Source: Bacteroidota bacterium (GTDB lineage Bacteria > Bacteroidota > Bacteroidia > 2-12-FULL-35-15). Taken from it: a stretch of 64,000 nucleotides of DNA. The position numbers and the translations under genes were made by a program. The notes beneath the pieces are model-generated. The model saw only the letters and a list, made by a program, of their open reading frames with translations, had not been told where the DNA came from and searched no databases. Numbering within the stretch: the stretch's first letter is position 1; each line of letters opens with the position of its first letter. The stretch spans positions 62,001-126,000 of the forward strand of contig JAOQAG010000051.1 in the NCBI GenBank assembly GCA_025963715.1. Reading direction: 5' to 3'. Positions 45,808 to 55,193 of the stretch are shown in pieces.

Positions 45808-45839
45808 TTTGTTAATCAAATAAATGTTTATTAAATTTG
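45808..45839 (+). promoter_or_regulatory. Perfect Bacteroidota promoter of the tRNA-tuf operon
   Basis: TTTG (45808-45811), 20 nt, then TAAATTTG (45832-45839). It would drive tRNA-Thr to tuf. Confidence 0.85.
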
Positions 45840-45929
45840 CAGTCCTTTTTCAAAAGGGTGTTGTTGAAAAGTTTCTCAAAAGCATCTGAAAGTTCTTTAA
45901 AATAAGGTATTACAAGAAAAATAGCATAA

Positions 45930-46003
45930 GCCGATGTAGCTCAGTTGGCCAGAGCAGCTGATTTGTAATCAGCTGGTCGGGGGTTCGAATCCCTCCATCG
46001 GCT
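45930..46003 (+). tRNA. tRNA-Thr(TGT)
   Basis: GCCGATG pairs with CATCGGC; the anticodon TGT lies in CTGATTTGTAATCAG. CCA is not encoded. The T arm reads GGTTCGAATCC. Confidence 0.95.
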
Positions 46004-46031
46004 CTTTTTTTAAGAGGATTGTAGTATTGTC

Positions 46032-46112
46032 GGGGAGATACCAGAGTGGCCAAATGGGACGGACTGTAAATCCGTTGCGAAAGCTTCGAAGGTTCGAATC
46101 CTTCTCTCCCCA
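46032..46112 (+). tRNA. tRNA-Tyr(GTA)
   Basis: GGGGAGA pairs with TCTCCCC. The anticodon GTA lies in GACTGTAAATC; a long variable arm follows, as is normal for tRNA-Tyr in bacteria. 81 nt. Confidence 0.94.
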
Positions 46113-46202
46113 CTTGGTTTCTGAAGCCTTGGCGAAAGAAAGCATTTTTAGGGAGAAGAATTCTAAAGTGTATAGTTTTGTTCTTTTAAAATAGTTAATT
46201 AA

Positions 46203-46275
46203 GCGGAAGTAGCTCATTTGGTAGAGCGTCAGCCTTCCAAGCTGAGGGTGGCCGGTTCGAGCCCGGTCTTCCGCT
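46203..46275 (+). tRNA. tRNA-Gly(TCC)
   Basis: GCGGAAG pairs with CTTCCGC; anticodon TCC in CCTTCCAAG; T arm CCGGTTCGAGCCCGG. Confidence 0.94.
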
Positions 46276-46302
46276 CTTTTTTAAGCTCAATGCTCTCATT
46301 AA

Positions 46303-46374
<72 letters not shown>

Positions 46375-46518
46375 CTTAATGGTTGTTTTGGTGGCGTGTA
46401 TTTTAAAAATAACATTTTTGTTTGTGTGAGCCATTGGATAAATGGGTTGCGCAAAATTTTTTTTGGAAAGAATTTCTTAAGTAAATATATAAAATAACAA
46501 TTTAATAAATAACTAGCA

Positions 46519-47706
46519 ATGGCTAAAGAAAAATTCGACCGTTCCAAACCACACGTAAACATCGGAACAATTGGTCACGTTGACCACGGTAAAACTACCT
46601 TAACCGCAGCAATCACAGTGGTGTTGGCTGAAAAAGGTTTATCAGAAGTAAGAGATTTCTCTTCTATTGATAATGCTCCAGAAGAAAAAGAACGTGGTAT
46701 CACGATCAATACTTCTCACGTAGAATATTCTACAGCTAACCGTCACTATGCTCACGTTGACTGTCCGGGTCACGCGGATTACGTAAAAAACATGGTTACA
46801 GGTGCTGCCCAAATGGACGGTGCTATCCTTGTTGTTGCTGCAACTGATGGTCCAATGCCACAAACCCGCGAGCATATCCTTTTGGCTCGTCAGGTTGGTG
46901 TACCTAAGATCGTAGTTTTCATGAATAAAGTAGATATGGTGGATGACCTTGAGTTATTGGAGCTTGTTGAAATGGAAATTCGTGAATTATTATCTTTCTA
47001 CCAATTTGATGGTGCTAATACTCCTATCATCCAGGGTTCTGCTTTGGGTGGTTTGAATAAAGATCCAAAATGGTCAGAAAAAATCATGGAATTAATGGAA
47101 GCTGTGGATACTTATATTCCAATTCCTACACGTGAAACTGATAAACCTTTCCTGATGCCTGTTGAGGATGTATTTACGATCACTGGTCGTGGTACTGTTG
47201 CAACTGGTAAAATCGAAACTGGTGTTATCAACACAGGTGATGAGATTGAAATCATCGGTATGCAGGAAGAAAAATTAAAATCTACTATCACAGGTGTGGA
47301 AATGTTCCGTAAAATCCTTGATAGAGGTGAAGCAGGTGATAACGTTGGTTTGTTATTACGTGGTATTGATAAAAAAGATATCCGCCGCGGTATGGTTGTT
47401 GTTCGTCCTGGTACGATCAAATGCCACACTGAATTCAAAGCAGAGATCTATGTATTGAAAAAAGAAGAAGGTGGACGTCACACTCCATTCCATAACAAAT
47501 ACCGTCCTCAATTCTACTTACGTACAACTGACGTAACCGGAGAAATTGAATTACCAGCAGGACGCGACATGGTTATGCCTGGCGATAACGTAACAATCAC
47601 TGTTAAATTGATCGTTCCGGTAGCTATGGATAAAGGTTTACGTTTCGCTATCCGCGAAGGTGGACGTACTGTAGGTGCAGGTCAGGTAACTGAAATTATT
47701 AAGTAA
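46519..47706 (+). CDS. tuf: Elongation factor Tu
   Basis: The 395-residue GTPase brings aminoacyl-tRNA to the ribosome. The G1 loop is [15 protein letters not shown]3 is [12 protein letters not shown], and G4 is MNKVDMVDD. Domains 2 and 3 ([40 protein letters not shown]) are complete. It is preceded by four tRNAs and followed by tRNA-Trp, the usual Bacteroidota order. The codon use is strongly biased, as expected for a highly expressed gene. Confidence 0.98.
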   Translation: MAKEKFDRSKPHVNIGTIGHVDHGKTTLTAAITVVLAEKGLSEVRDFSSIDNAPEEKERGITINTSHVEYSTANRHYAHVDCPGHADYVKNMVTGAAQMDGAILVVAATDGPMPQTREHILLARQVGVPKIVVFMNKVDMVDDLELLELVEMEIRELLSFYQFDGANTPIIQGSALGGLNKDPKWSEKIMELMEAVDTYIPIPTRETDKPFLMPVEDVFTITGRGTVATGKIETGVINTGDEIEIIGMQEEKLKSTITGVEMFRKILDRGEAGDNVGLLLRGIDKKDIRRGMVVVRPGTIKCHTEFKAEIYVLKKEEGGRHTPFHNKYRPQFYLRTTDVTGEIELPAGRDMVMPGDNVTITVKLIVPVAMDKGLRFAIREGGRTVGAGQVTEIIK

Positions 47707-47728
47707 TAATTCACACAGAATTAGTAGA

Positions 47729-47762
47729 ACAGTAGGTAGTGGAAACACTACTTACTGTTTTG
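47729..47762 (+). terminator. Hairpin after tuf
   Basis: ACAGTAGGTAGTG pairs with CACTACTTACTGT around GAAA, followed by TTT. With a weak T tract it may act as an attenuator before tRNA-Trp. Confidence 0.7.
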
Positions 47763-47827
47763 TACTAATAACGGGGGACATTAAAAAGATACTTTTTAAG
47801 GACCGGAATCAAAAATAATTGGAACAA

Positions 47828-47898
47828 ACAGGTGTAGTTCAAGGGTAGAATAGAGGTCTCCAAAACCTTTGATGGGAGTTCGAATCTCTCCACCTGTG
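47828..47898 (+). tRNA. tRNA-Trp(CCA)
   Basis: ACAGGTG pairs with CACCTGT; anticodon CCA in GTCTCCAAAAC. It sits between tuf and secE, a conserved place in Bacteroidota. Confidence 0.94.
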
Positions 47899-47986
47899 CA
47901 AAAAGAAAATTAAAGTTAAAAAAGTTTCAAGTCAAAAGTTATTGGAAATCAATACACTTCGAACCTGATTCATAATATTTGAAAAT

Positions 47987-48181
47987 ATGAGCAAATTTAA
48001 AGATTATATCAGCGAAACAACCGATGAGCTTGTACATAAAGTAACCTGGCCAACCTGGAGAGAGTTGCAAAGCAGTGCAATCGTTGTGATGGTTGCTTCG
48101 GTAATTATCGCTTTGGTAGTATGGCTAATGGACATTTCTTTCAATACATTAATGCAATTTATTTACCATACATTTCAATAA
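47987..48181 (+). CDS. secE: Preprotein translocase subunit SecE
   Basis: The 64-residue protein has a short amphipathic N-terminus (FKDYISETTDELVHKVTWPT) and one membrane helix (IVVMVASVIIALVVWLMDIS). This is the minimal single-helix SecE that clamps SecY. The next gene is nusG, 18 nt away. Confidence 0.95.
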   Translation: MSKFKDYISETTDELVHKVTWPTWRELQSSAIVVMVASVIIALVVWLMDISFNTLMQFIYHTFQ

Positions 48182-48199
48182 TTTTTATAGTTAAATAAA

Positions 48200-48766
48200 A
48201 TGAGCGAGCAAATTAAAACCGACACTGTAAAAAAATGGTATGTAGTGAGAGCTATCAGTGGGCAGGAAAAAAAAGTGAAGCAGTATATTGAAGTTGAGAT
48301 CAACCGTTTGGGCCTAAGCAGCTATGTTTCCCAAATCCTGATCCCTACTGAAAAAATTTACCAGATTCGCAATGGTAAAAAAGTAAGTAAAGAACGTCCT
48401 TTTTACGGCGGATATATTCTTGTTGAAGCGGCTTTGGTTGGTGAGGTTCCTCACGTAATTAAAAATATTACCGGTGTAATCGGCTTTTTAGGTGAAACTA
48501 AAGGGGGAGCCCCGGTTCCGATGCGTTTATCGGAAGTAAACAGAATTTTAGGTACTGTTGATGATTTGTCAGAAAGCGATGCACAAATAAACATTCCGTT
48601 TATTGTGGGCGAAACTGTAAAAGTAATCAACGGGCCGTTCAACGGCTTTACCGGAACAGTGGAAAAAGTAATTGAAGACAAGAAAAAATTAGAGGTAATG
48701 GTGAAGATCTTTGGTAGAAAAACACCACTGGAATTAGGTTACCTGGAAGTAGAAAAAGAAAGTTAA
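48200..48766 (+). CDS. nusG: Transcription termination/antitermination protein NusG
   Basis: The 188-residue protein has the NGN domain (KKWYVVRAISGQEKKVKQYI, ERPFYGGYILVEAALVGEVP). The C-terminal KOW motif is GETVKVINGPFNGFTGTVEK. NusG binds RNA polymerase and affects pausing and coupling to ribosomes. It is co-transcribed with secE. Confidence 0.96.
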   Translation: MSEQIKTDTVKKWYVVRAISGQEKKVKQYIEVEINRLGLSSYVSQILIPTEKIYQIRNGKKVSKERPFYGGYILVEAALVGEVPHVIKNITGVIGFLGETKGGAPVPMRLSEVNRILGTVDDLSESDAQINIPFIVGETVKVINGPFNGFTGTVEKVIEDKKKLEVMVKIFGRKTPLELGYLEVEKES

Positions 48767-48915
48767 TCAACACCGCTTAAAGAAAGCGTTTAAGGCTGAA
48801 CATTGGGCTTCCACCAAATAAGTACGCTGTATACGGTGACAGATTCGTTAAGCACATAATTAATAATAATCTCAAAGTAAAGTAAAAGCCAATTGTAGTT
48901 ATAGCGCCGCGGGGA

Positions 48916-48946
48916 CTTTGAACTTTTAAACTTTGAACTTTAAACT
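48916..48946. repeat. GTTYAAA-type 7-mer array in the rplK leader
   Basis: ACTTTGAACTTTTAAACTTTG and one further unit lie about 12 nt before the rplK ATG. This is the same heptamer as in the composite repeats. Confidence 0.65.
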
Positions 48947-48957
48947 AAAATAAAAAA

Positions 48958-49401
48958 ATGGCAAAAGAAATAAGTGCAATGATCAAATTGCAAATAAAAG
49001 GAGGAGCTGCAAACCCTTCACCACCAATCGGACCAGCATTGGGTGCTAAAGGTGTTAACATCATGGAGTTTTGCAAGCAATTTAATGCAAGAACACAAGA
49101 GAAAGCTGGAAAAGTAATTCCGGTTATCATCACTGTGTACAATGATAAATCATTTGAATTTATCACTAAAAATCCACCGGTAGCAGTATCATTACTGGAG
49201 ATCACAAAAGTAAAACAAGGTTCTAAAGAATCAAACCGCTTAAAAGTTGGTAATGTTTCCTGGGATCAGATTCGTCAGGTTGCTGAAGCAAAAATGCCGG
49301 ATTTAAATTGCTTTACAATCGAATCTGCAATGAGTATGGTTGCAGGAACTGCACGCAGTATGGGATTAACCGTAACAGGTGAGTCTCCTTTGAAAAAGTA
49401 A
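48958..49401 (+). CDS. rplK: 50S ribosomal protein L11
   Basis: The 147-residue protein has the uL11 start [20 protein letters not shown] and [20 protein letters not shown], then [20 protein letters not shown]. It binds 23S rRNA at the GTPase centre. It is the first gene of rplKAJL, separated from nusG by 191 nt with a 7-mer array. Confidence 0.97.
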   Translation: MAKEISAMIKLQIKGGAANPSPPIGPALGAKGVNIMEFCKQFNARTQEKAGKVIPVIITVYNDKSFEFITKNPPVAVSLLEITKVKQGSKESNRLKVGNVSWDQIRQVAEAKMPDLNCFTIESAMSMVAGTARSMGLTVTGESPLKK

Positions 49402-49457
49402 GTTAAACAGATGGAGTCCGCCCTGAGCGTACGTTTGCACATCACAAATTAAATAAA

Positions 49458-50153
49458 ATGACAAAAGTTTCAAAAAACAGAAAGATCGCTCTTTCTAAGT
49501 ATGATGCTACCAAAATCTACACATTGGCAGAGGCATCTAAATTGATCAAAGAAATCACTACTACTAAATTTGACGCATCAGTTGACTTGAGTATCCGCTT
49601 AGGCGTTGATCCACGTAAAGCAAACCAAATGGTTCGCGGATCGGTTTCATTGCCACACGGTTCAGGTAAAACTATGCGCGTATTGGTACTTTGTACACCT
49701 GATAAAGAAGCGGAAGCAAAAGCTGCAGGCGCTGATTATGTGGGATTGGACGAGTACATCGAAAAAATCAAAAATGGTTGGTTGGAGATGGATGTAGTTG
49801 TTGCTACACCAAGTGTAATGGGTAAATTGAGTACTGTTGCGCGTGTTTTAGGGCCTCGTGGTTTAATGCCAAATCCTAAAACAGGTACTGTAACAATGGA
49901 AGTAGGTAAAGCAGTTACTGAATCCAAAGGCGGTAAAATCGACTTTAAAGTTGATAAAGCAGGTATCATCCAGTCTTTAGTTGGGAAAGTTTCTTTCGAT
50001 ACCAACAAGATCACTGAAAACGCAAATGAGTTGTTACAAACAATAGTTAAGTTAAAACCATCATCTGCAAAAGGAACTTATGTGAAAAGTGTATACATGA
50101 GCTCAACAATGAGCCCAAGTATCCAGATCGACACTAAATTCATGGCGCAATAA
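49458..50153 (+). CDS. rplA: 50S ribosomal protein L1
   Basis: The 231-residue protein has [40 protein letters not shown] and [20 protein letters not shown], the uL1 signatures. It builds the L1 stalk and in many bacteria represses its own operon by binding mRNA; no clear L1 site was checked here. Confidence 0.97.
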   Translation: MTKVSKNRKIALSKYDATKIYTLAEASKLIKEITTTKFDASVDLSIRLGVDPRKANQMVRGSVSLPHGSGKTMRVLVLCTPDKEAEAKAAGADYVGLDEYIEKIKNGWLEMDVVVATPSVMGKLSTVARVLGPRGLMPNPKTGTVTMEVGKAVTESKGGKIDFKVDKAGIIQSLVGKVSFDTNKITENANELLQTIVKLKPSSAKGTYVKSVYMSSTMSPSIQIDTKFMAQ

Positions 50154-50214
50154 TTTAAACATTCATCACCGTTTTGTACTGGCTTCCACTGGACAAACAA
50201 ATAAATAAATAGAA

Positions 50215-50712
50215 ATGAAAAAAGAAGACAAAACAAAAGTAATTGAATCGCTGGTAGAGCAATTGAATGCAAACAATAAAATCTACTTGGCAGATTGTTC
50301 TTCTTTAACTGTTGAAAAAGTTAACCAATTACGGAGAACTTGCTTTCAAAGAAACATTTCGCTTACAGTAGTGAAAAACTCACTATTGAAAAAAGCGCTT
50401 GAAAGAGCTGCAGATAGTCGTTTAGTGGATTTAATCCCTGCTATAAAAGGCGCTACTGCAATTATGTTTTCAGAAGTAGGAAATGCTCCGGCGAAGTTAA
50501 TTAAGGAATTCAGAGCAGCAAAAAACGACAGGCCTTTATTGAAAGGTGCTTTCGTTGAAGAAAACATTTACATTGGCGATGATCAGCTTGAAGTGCTTGC
50601 TAACATTAAAAGCAAAAACGAGCTTATCGCAGATGTTGTGGCGTTGCTTCAATCTCCTGCACAACGAGTTATATCTGCTCTTCAGAACAGAGAAGAAAAG
50701 GATGCAGCTTAA
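50215..50712 (+). CDS. rplJ: 50S ribosomal protein L10
   Basis: The 165-residue protein has KIYLADCSSLTVEKVNQLRR, LTVVKNSLLKKALERA and ALLQSPAQRVISALQNREEK, the usual uL10 features. It carries the L7/L12 dimers. It stands 61 nt after rplA and 69 nt before rplL. Confidence 0.96.
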   Translation: MKKEDKTKVIESLVEQLNANNKIYLADCSSLTVEKVNQLRRTCFQRNISLTVVKNSLLKKALERAADSRLVDLIPAIKGATAIMFSEVGNAPAKLIKEFRAAKNDRPLLKGAFVEENIYIGDDQLEVLANIKSKNELIADVVALLQSPAQRVISALQNREEKDAA

Positions 50713-50781
50713 TTGGCAAACAGCTTAAAGTAAGACAAACAAAAATTTTAATTAGTAACAAATTTTAAAAAATCAATAAAA

Positions 50782-51150
50782 ATGGCAGACGTAAAAGCAA
50801 TTGCTGAACAGTTAGTAAATTTAACTGTGAAAGAAGTGCAAGAATTATCAACTATCCTGAAAGACGAGTACGGCATCGAACCAGCTGCAGCAGCAGTTGT
50901 AGTTTCTGGTGGTGGCGGAGCAGCAGCAGCAGAAGTTAAAACATCTTTTGATGTAATTTTACTTGAGGCAGGTGCAGCTAAATTAGGAGTTGTAAAAGTT
51001 GTAAAAGATTTAACAGGATTAGGTTTGAAAGAATCTAAAGATCTTGTTGACGGTGCACCAAAACCGGTAAAAGAAGGAGTTTCTAAAGAAGAAGCTGAAG
51101 CATTGAAAAAACAATTAGAAGACGCAGGAGCAAAAGTTGAAGTTAAATAA
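50782..51150 (+). CDS. rplL: 50S ribosomal protein L7/L12
   Basis: The 122-residue acidic protein has the N-terminal dimer part ([20 protein letters not shown]). An Ala/Gly hinge follows ([16 protein letters not shown]), and the factor-binding domain is [20 protein letters not shown]. It recruits translation factors. The hinge is encoded by simple GCA/GGT runs. Confidence 0.97.
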   Translation: MADVKAIAEQLVNLTVKEVQELSTILKDEYGIEPAAAAVVVSGGGGAAAAEVKTSFDVILLEAGAAKLGVVKVVKDLTGLGLKESKDLVDGAPKPVKEGVSKEEAEALKKQLEDAGAKVEVK

Positions 51151-51179
51151 GCTGTTTCTGATACAACATTAATGTCATC

Positions 51180-51209
51180 ACCTCATTGTTCCTCTCGGAA
51201 CGATGAGGT
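51180..51209 (+). promoter_or_regulatory. Attenuator-like hairpin between rplL and rpoB
   Basis: ACCTCATTGTTCC pairs with GGAACGATGAGGT around TCTC, extended by GTCA/TGAC outside. No T run, so it is more likely an attenuator or an RNase site than a full terminator. Confidence 0.7.
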
Positions 51210-51308
51210 ATGTGACTTTAATACCGGTTCTAGTTGTTTTCATCTTATTAACCTGTTTGTTTCCTGTGAATTTATTTTACAAAAGAACAAACTCAATACT
51301 TAAGCACC

Positions 51309-54300
51309 TTGGCTCAAAATAAAAAACCTCAGAGAATAAGTTTTGCATCTATTAAAAGTCAAATTGAGTACCCTGACTTTTTAGATATTCAACTTCAATC
51401 GTTCCAGGACTTTTTCCAGTTGGAAACAACTTCCGAAAACCGTCAGAACGAAGGACTTTACAAAGTTTTTGCAGAAAACTTTCCTATTTCCGATGCACGA
51501 AACAATTTCGTATTGGAATTTTTAGATTATTTTATCGATCCGCCGCGTTACTCTCTTGAAGAGTGTATTGAGCGCGGATTAACATACAGCGTTCCGTTGA
51601 AAGCGAAATTACGCTTGTATTGTACAGATCCTGAACACGAAGATTTCGAAACGATCGTGCAGGATGTTTATTTGGGTACGATCCCGTACATGACTCCAAA
51701 AGGTACATTTGTTATCAATGGAGCTGAACGCGTTATTGTTTCCCAGTTACACCGTTCACCGGGTGTGTTCTTCGGCCAAAGCCGTCACGCAAATGGTACC
51801 AAATTATACTCTGCACGTGTTATCCCTTTCAAAGGATCATGGATCGAGTTTGCTACCGATATCAACAGCGTAATGTATGCTTACATCGACCGTAAGAAAA
51901 AATTACCGGTAACCACATTATTGAGAGCTATTGGATTTGAAAGCGATAAACAAATCCTTGAAATATTCGGCCTGGCTGACGAGTTAAAAGTTAGCAAAGC
52001 TGCCCTTAAAGGTGCCGTAGGCCGCAAGCTTGCTGCACGTGTTTTGAAAACCTGGATTGAGGATTTCGTAGATGAGGATACCGGGGAAGTTGTTTCTATC
52101 GAGCGTAATGAAGTGATCATTGATCGTGAAACGATCCTTGAGAACGGGCACATCGATATGATCGTGGATGCAAACGTAAAATCAGTAATCCTGCATAAAC
52201 AGGAAGTAAATTCTGCTGATTACGCGATCATCTACAATACTTTACAAAAAGATACATCCAACTCTGAAAAAGAAGCGGTGGAGCATATCTACCGCCAGTT
52301 ACGTAACGCTGAACCACCTGATGAGGAAACTGCACGTGGTATCATTGATAAATTATTTTTCTCTGATAAACGTTACGATTTAGGAGAAGTTGGACGTTAC
52401 CGGATCAACAAAAAATTAAATTTAAATACACCTTCTGACACAAAAACGTTAACGAAAGAAGATATTATTTGCATCATTAAGTATTTGATCGAGCTGATCA
52501 ACTCCAAAGCTGATGTGGATGATATTGACCACTTGAGTAACCGTCGTGTCCGTACAGTTGGTGAGCAATTGTATTCACAATTTGGTGTTGGTTTAGCGCG
52601 TATGGCACGTACGATCCGCGAGCGTATGAACGTTCGTGATAACGAGGTGTTCACGCCAACCGATCTGATCAATGCAAAAACATTATCATCTGTGATCAAC
52701 TCGTTCTTCGGAACAAACCAATTATCACAGTTCATGGATCAAACCAATCCGCTTGCGGAGATCACGCACAAGCGTCGTCTTTCTGCACTCGGGCCTGGAG
52801 GTTTATCCCGTGAACGTGCAGGTTTTGAGGTACGTGACGTTCACTACACCCACTACGGCCGCTTGTGTACGATTGAAACACCGGAAGGACCAAACATCGG
52901 TTTGATCTCTTCATTGTGTGTATTTGCAAAGATCAACAAATTAGGTTTCATCGAAACGCCTTACATGACTGTGACAAACGGACGTGTGGATATCGAGAAA
53001 TCTGTTACATATTTAAGTGCAGAAGAAGAAGATTCCAAAACCATTGCACAGGCAAATGCGCCGGTGGATGCAAAAGGAAAATTCCTTGAGGCAAAAGTAA
53101 AAGCACGTTACGAAGGTGATTTCCCTGTTGTAGAACCGGAAAAATTACAATTGATGGACGTTGCTCCAAACCAAATTGCGTCGATCGCAGCATCATTGAT
53201 TCCATTTTTGGAACATGATGATGCCAACCGTGCATTGATGGGATCAAACATGCAGCGCCAGGCTGTTCCGTTATTACGTCCGGAAGCGCCAATCGTTGGT
53301 ACCGGTTTAGAGCCATTGGTAGCGCGTGATTCTCGTGTATTGATCAATGCTGAAGGCGAAGGAACTGTAGAATATGTAGATGCAAACGAAATTGTGATCC
53401 GCTACAACCGTACGGATGAAGATCGTTTGATCAGCTTTGATGATGATATCAAACGTTACCAGTTAACGAAATTCCGTAAAACCAACCAAAGTACTTGTAT
53501 CAACTTAAAACCGATCGTTAAGAAAGGTGAGAAAGTAACAAAAGGTCAAGTATTGTGTGATGGTTATGCGACTCAAAACGGTGAATTAGCTTTAGGTCGT
53601 AACATGAAAGTGGCGTTCATGCCATGGAAAGGTTATAACTTTGAGGATGCGATCGTGATCTCTGAACGTGTTGCACGTGAAGATATCTTCACATCTGTTC
53701 ACATTGATGAGTATGCACTGGAAGTACGTGATACGAAGCGCGGATTAGAAGAATTAACAGCAGACATTCCAAACGTTTCGGAAGAAGCGACAAAAGACCT
53801 GGACGAAAACGGATTGATCCGTATCGGTGCTGATGTTAAAGAAGGTGATATCCTGATCGGAAAAATTACTCCAAAAGGAGAAACTGATCCGTCACCGGAA
53901 GAAAAACTTTTACGTGCGATCTTTGGTGACAAAGCGGGCGATGTGAAAGATGCTTCTATGAAAGCGCCTCCATCATTACGTGGTGTGGTAATCGATAAAA
54001 AATTATTCTCAAGAGCAATTAAAGATAAGAAAGCAAAAGCGGAAGAAAAACCATTGCTTGAGAAAATCGATAAAGAACACAGTGCAGAAGTTGCGACATT
54101 AAAAGCGAAATTAATTGAAAAATTAAACACGCTTGTAAATGGCAAAACGTCGCAAGGTGTATTGAATATTCTGAAAGAAGAAATTGTTGCGAAAGGAACA
54201 AAATTCACTCAGAAAATTCTTGAAAAAGTGGATTATGCAACTGTTAATCCTAGTAAATGGACGACTGATAAAGATGTGAATGACAAAATTAAAATGTTGT

Positions 54301-55118
54301 TACACAATCATAACATCAAGTACAACGATTTATTAGGTGCTTACAAACGTAAAAAGTTTGCAGTTACAATTGGTGATGAGCTACCAGCCGGTATCGTTCA
54401 GCTTGCGAAGATTTACATTGCTAAAAAACGTAAATTAAAAGTAGGTGATAAAATGGCGGGCCGTCACGGTAACAAAGGTATCGTTGCACGGATCGTTCGT
54501 GATGAGGATATGCCATTCCTGGAAGACGGAACGTTGGTTGACATCGTTCTTAATCCATTGGGTGTACCTTCCCGTATGAACTTAGGTCAGATTTACGAAA
54601 CTGTTTTGGGTTGGGCCGGACAAAAGTTAGGTGAGAAATTCTTCACACCGATCTTTGATGGTGCTACTACAGAGCAATTGAATGAATGGACTGATAAAGC
54701 TGGTTTGCCACGTTTCGGCCGTACTTACTTAACAGATGGTGGTACAGGTGAGCGTTTTGACCAGCCTGCAACTGTAGGTGTTATTTACATGCTGAAATTA
54801 GGCCACATGGTGGATGATAAAATGCACTCCCGCTCCATCGGACCATACTCTCTTATTACACAACAACCTTTGGGTGGTAAAGCTCAGTTTGGTGGTCAGC
54901 GTTTTGGTGAGATGGAGGTTTGGGCACTGGAAGCATTTGGTGCAGCTAACATTCTTCAGGAGATTCTTACGATCAAATCGGATGATGTTATCGGTAGAGC
55001 TAAAGCTTACGAAGCAATTGTTAAAGGTGAAAATTTACCAACTCCGGGAATCCCTGAATCATTCAACGTATTGTTGCATGAGTTAAGAGGTTTAGGATTG
55101 AATATTTCCCTTGACTAA
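51309..55118 (+). CDS. rpoB: DNA-directed RNA polymerase subunit beta
   Basis: The 1269-residue subunit starts at a TTG (51309); I see no suitable ATG nearby in frame. The rifampicin region reads [20 protein letters not shown] and [20 protein letters not shown], with the wild-type Asp, His and Ser at the usual resistance positions. The C-terminal conserved parts ([40 protein letters not shown]) are complete. A ~100-residue Lys/Glu-rich stretch at about 895-1010 is a lineage insertion known in this phylum. rpoC follows after 75 nt. Confidence 0.98.
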   Translation: MAQNKKPQRISFASIKSQIEYPDFLDIQLQSFQDFFQLETTSENRQNEGLYKVFAENFPISDARNNFVLEFLDYFIDPPRYSLEECIERGLTYSVPLKAKLRLYCTDPEHEDFETIVQDVYLGTIPYMTPKGTFVINGAERVIVSQLHRSPGVFFGQSRHANGTKLYSARVIPFKGSWIEFATDINSVMYAYIDRKKKLPVTTLLRAIGFESDKQILEIFGLADELKVSKAALKGAVGRKLAARVLKTWIEDFVDEDTGEVVSIERNEVIIDRETILENGHIDMIVDANVKSVILHKQEVNSADYAIIYNTLQKDTSNSEKEAVEHIYRQLRNAEPPDEETARGIIDKLFFSDKRYDLGEVGRYRINKKLNLNTPSDTKTLTKEDIICIIKYLIELINSKADVDDIDHLSNRRVRTVGEQLYSQFGVGLARMARTIRERMNVRDNEVFTPTDLINAKTLSSVINSFFGTNQLSQFMDQTNPLAEITHKRRLSALGPGGLSRERAGFEVRDVHYTHYGRLCTIETPEGPNIGLISSLCVFAKINKLGFIETPYMTVTNGRVDIEKSVTYLSAEEEDSKTIAQANAPVDAKGKFLEAKVKARYEGDFPVVEPEKLQLMDVAPNQIASIAASLIPFLEHDDANRALMGSNMQRQAVPLLRPEAPIVGTGLEPLVARDSRVLINAEGEGTVEYVDANEIVIRYNRTDEDRLISFDDDIKRYQLTKFRKTNQSTCINLKPIVKKGEKVTKGQVLCDGYATQNGELALGRNMKVAFMPWKGYNFEDAIVISERVAREDIFTSVHIDEYALEVRDTKRGLEELTADIPNVSEEATKDLDENGLIRIGADVKEGDILIGKITPKGETDPSPEEKLLRAIFGDKAGDVKDASMKAPPSLRGVVIDKKLFSRAIKDKKAKAEEKPLLEKIDKEHSAEVATLKAKLIEKLNTLVNGKTSQGVLNILKEEIVAKGTKFTQKILEKVDYATVNPSKWTTDKDVNDKIKMLLHNHNIKYNDLLGAYKRKKFAVTIGDELPAGIVQLAKIYIAKKRKLKVGDKMAGRHGNKGIVARIVRDEDMPFLEDGTLVDIVLNPLGVPSRMNLGQIYETVLGWAGQKLGEKFFTPIFDGATTEQLNEWTDKAGLPRFGRTYLTDGGTGERFDQPATVGVIYMLKLGHMVDDKMHSRSIGPYSLITQQPLGGKAQFGGQRFGEMEVWALEAFGAANILQEILTIKSDDVIGRAKAYEAIVKGENLPTPGIPESFNVLLHELRGLGLNISLD

Positions 55119-55126
55119 ATTAAATA

Positions 55127-55153
55127 CAGGTGCGGATTTCTTATCTGCACCTG
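55127..55153 (+). promoter_or_regulatory. Hairpin between rpoB and rpoC
   Basis: CAGGTGCGGAT pairs with ATCTGCACCTG around a short loop, followed by CTTTTGACTTTTT. It could be an RNA processing or attenuation site. Confidence 0.6.
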
Positions 55154-55193
55154 CTTTTGACTTTTTACATATCAACTTAAAAAAAGGAAAAAA

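Noticed and set aside
45910..46217. Minus-strand frames over the tRNA genes (e.g. MGREGFEPSK)
   Set aside because: They are antisense to tRNA-Thr and tRNA-Tyr; such frames are a known false call over tRNA genes.
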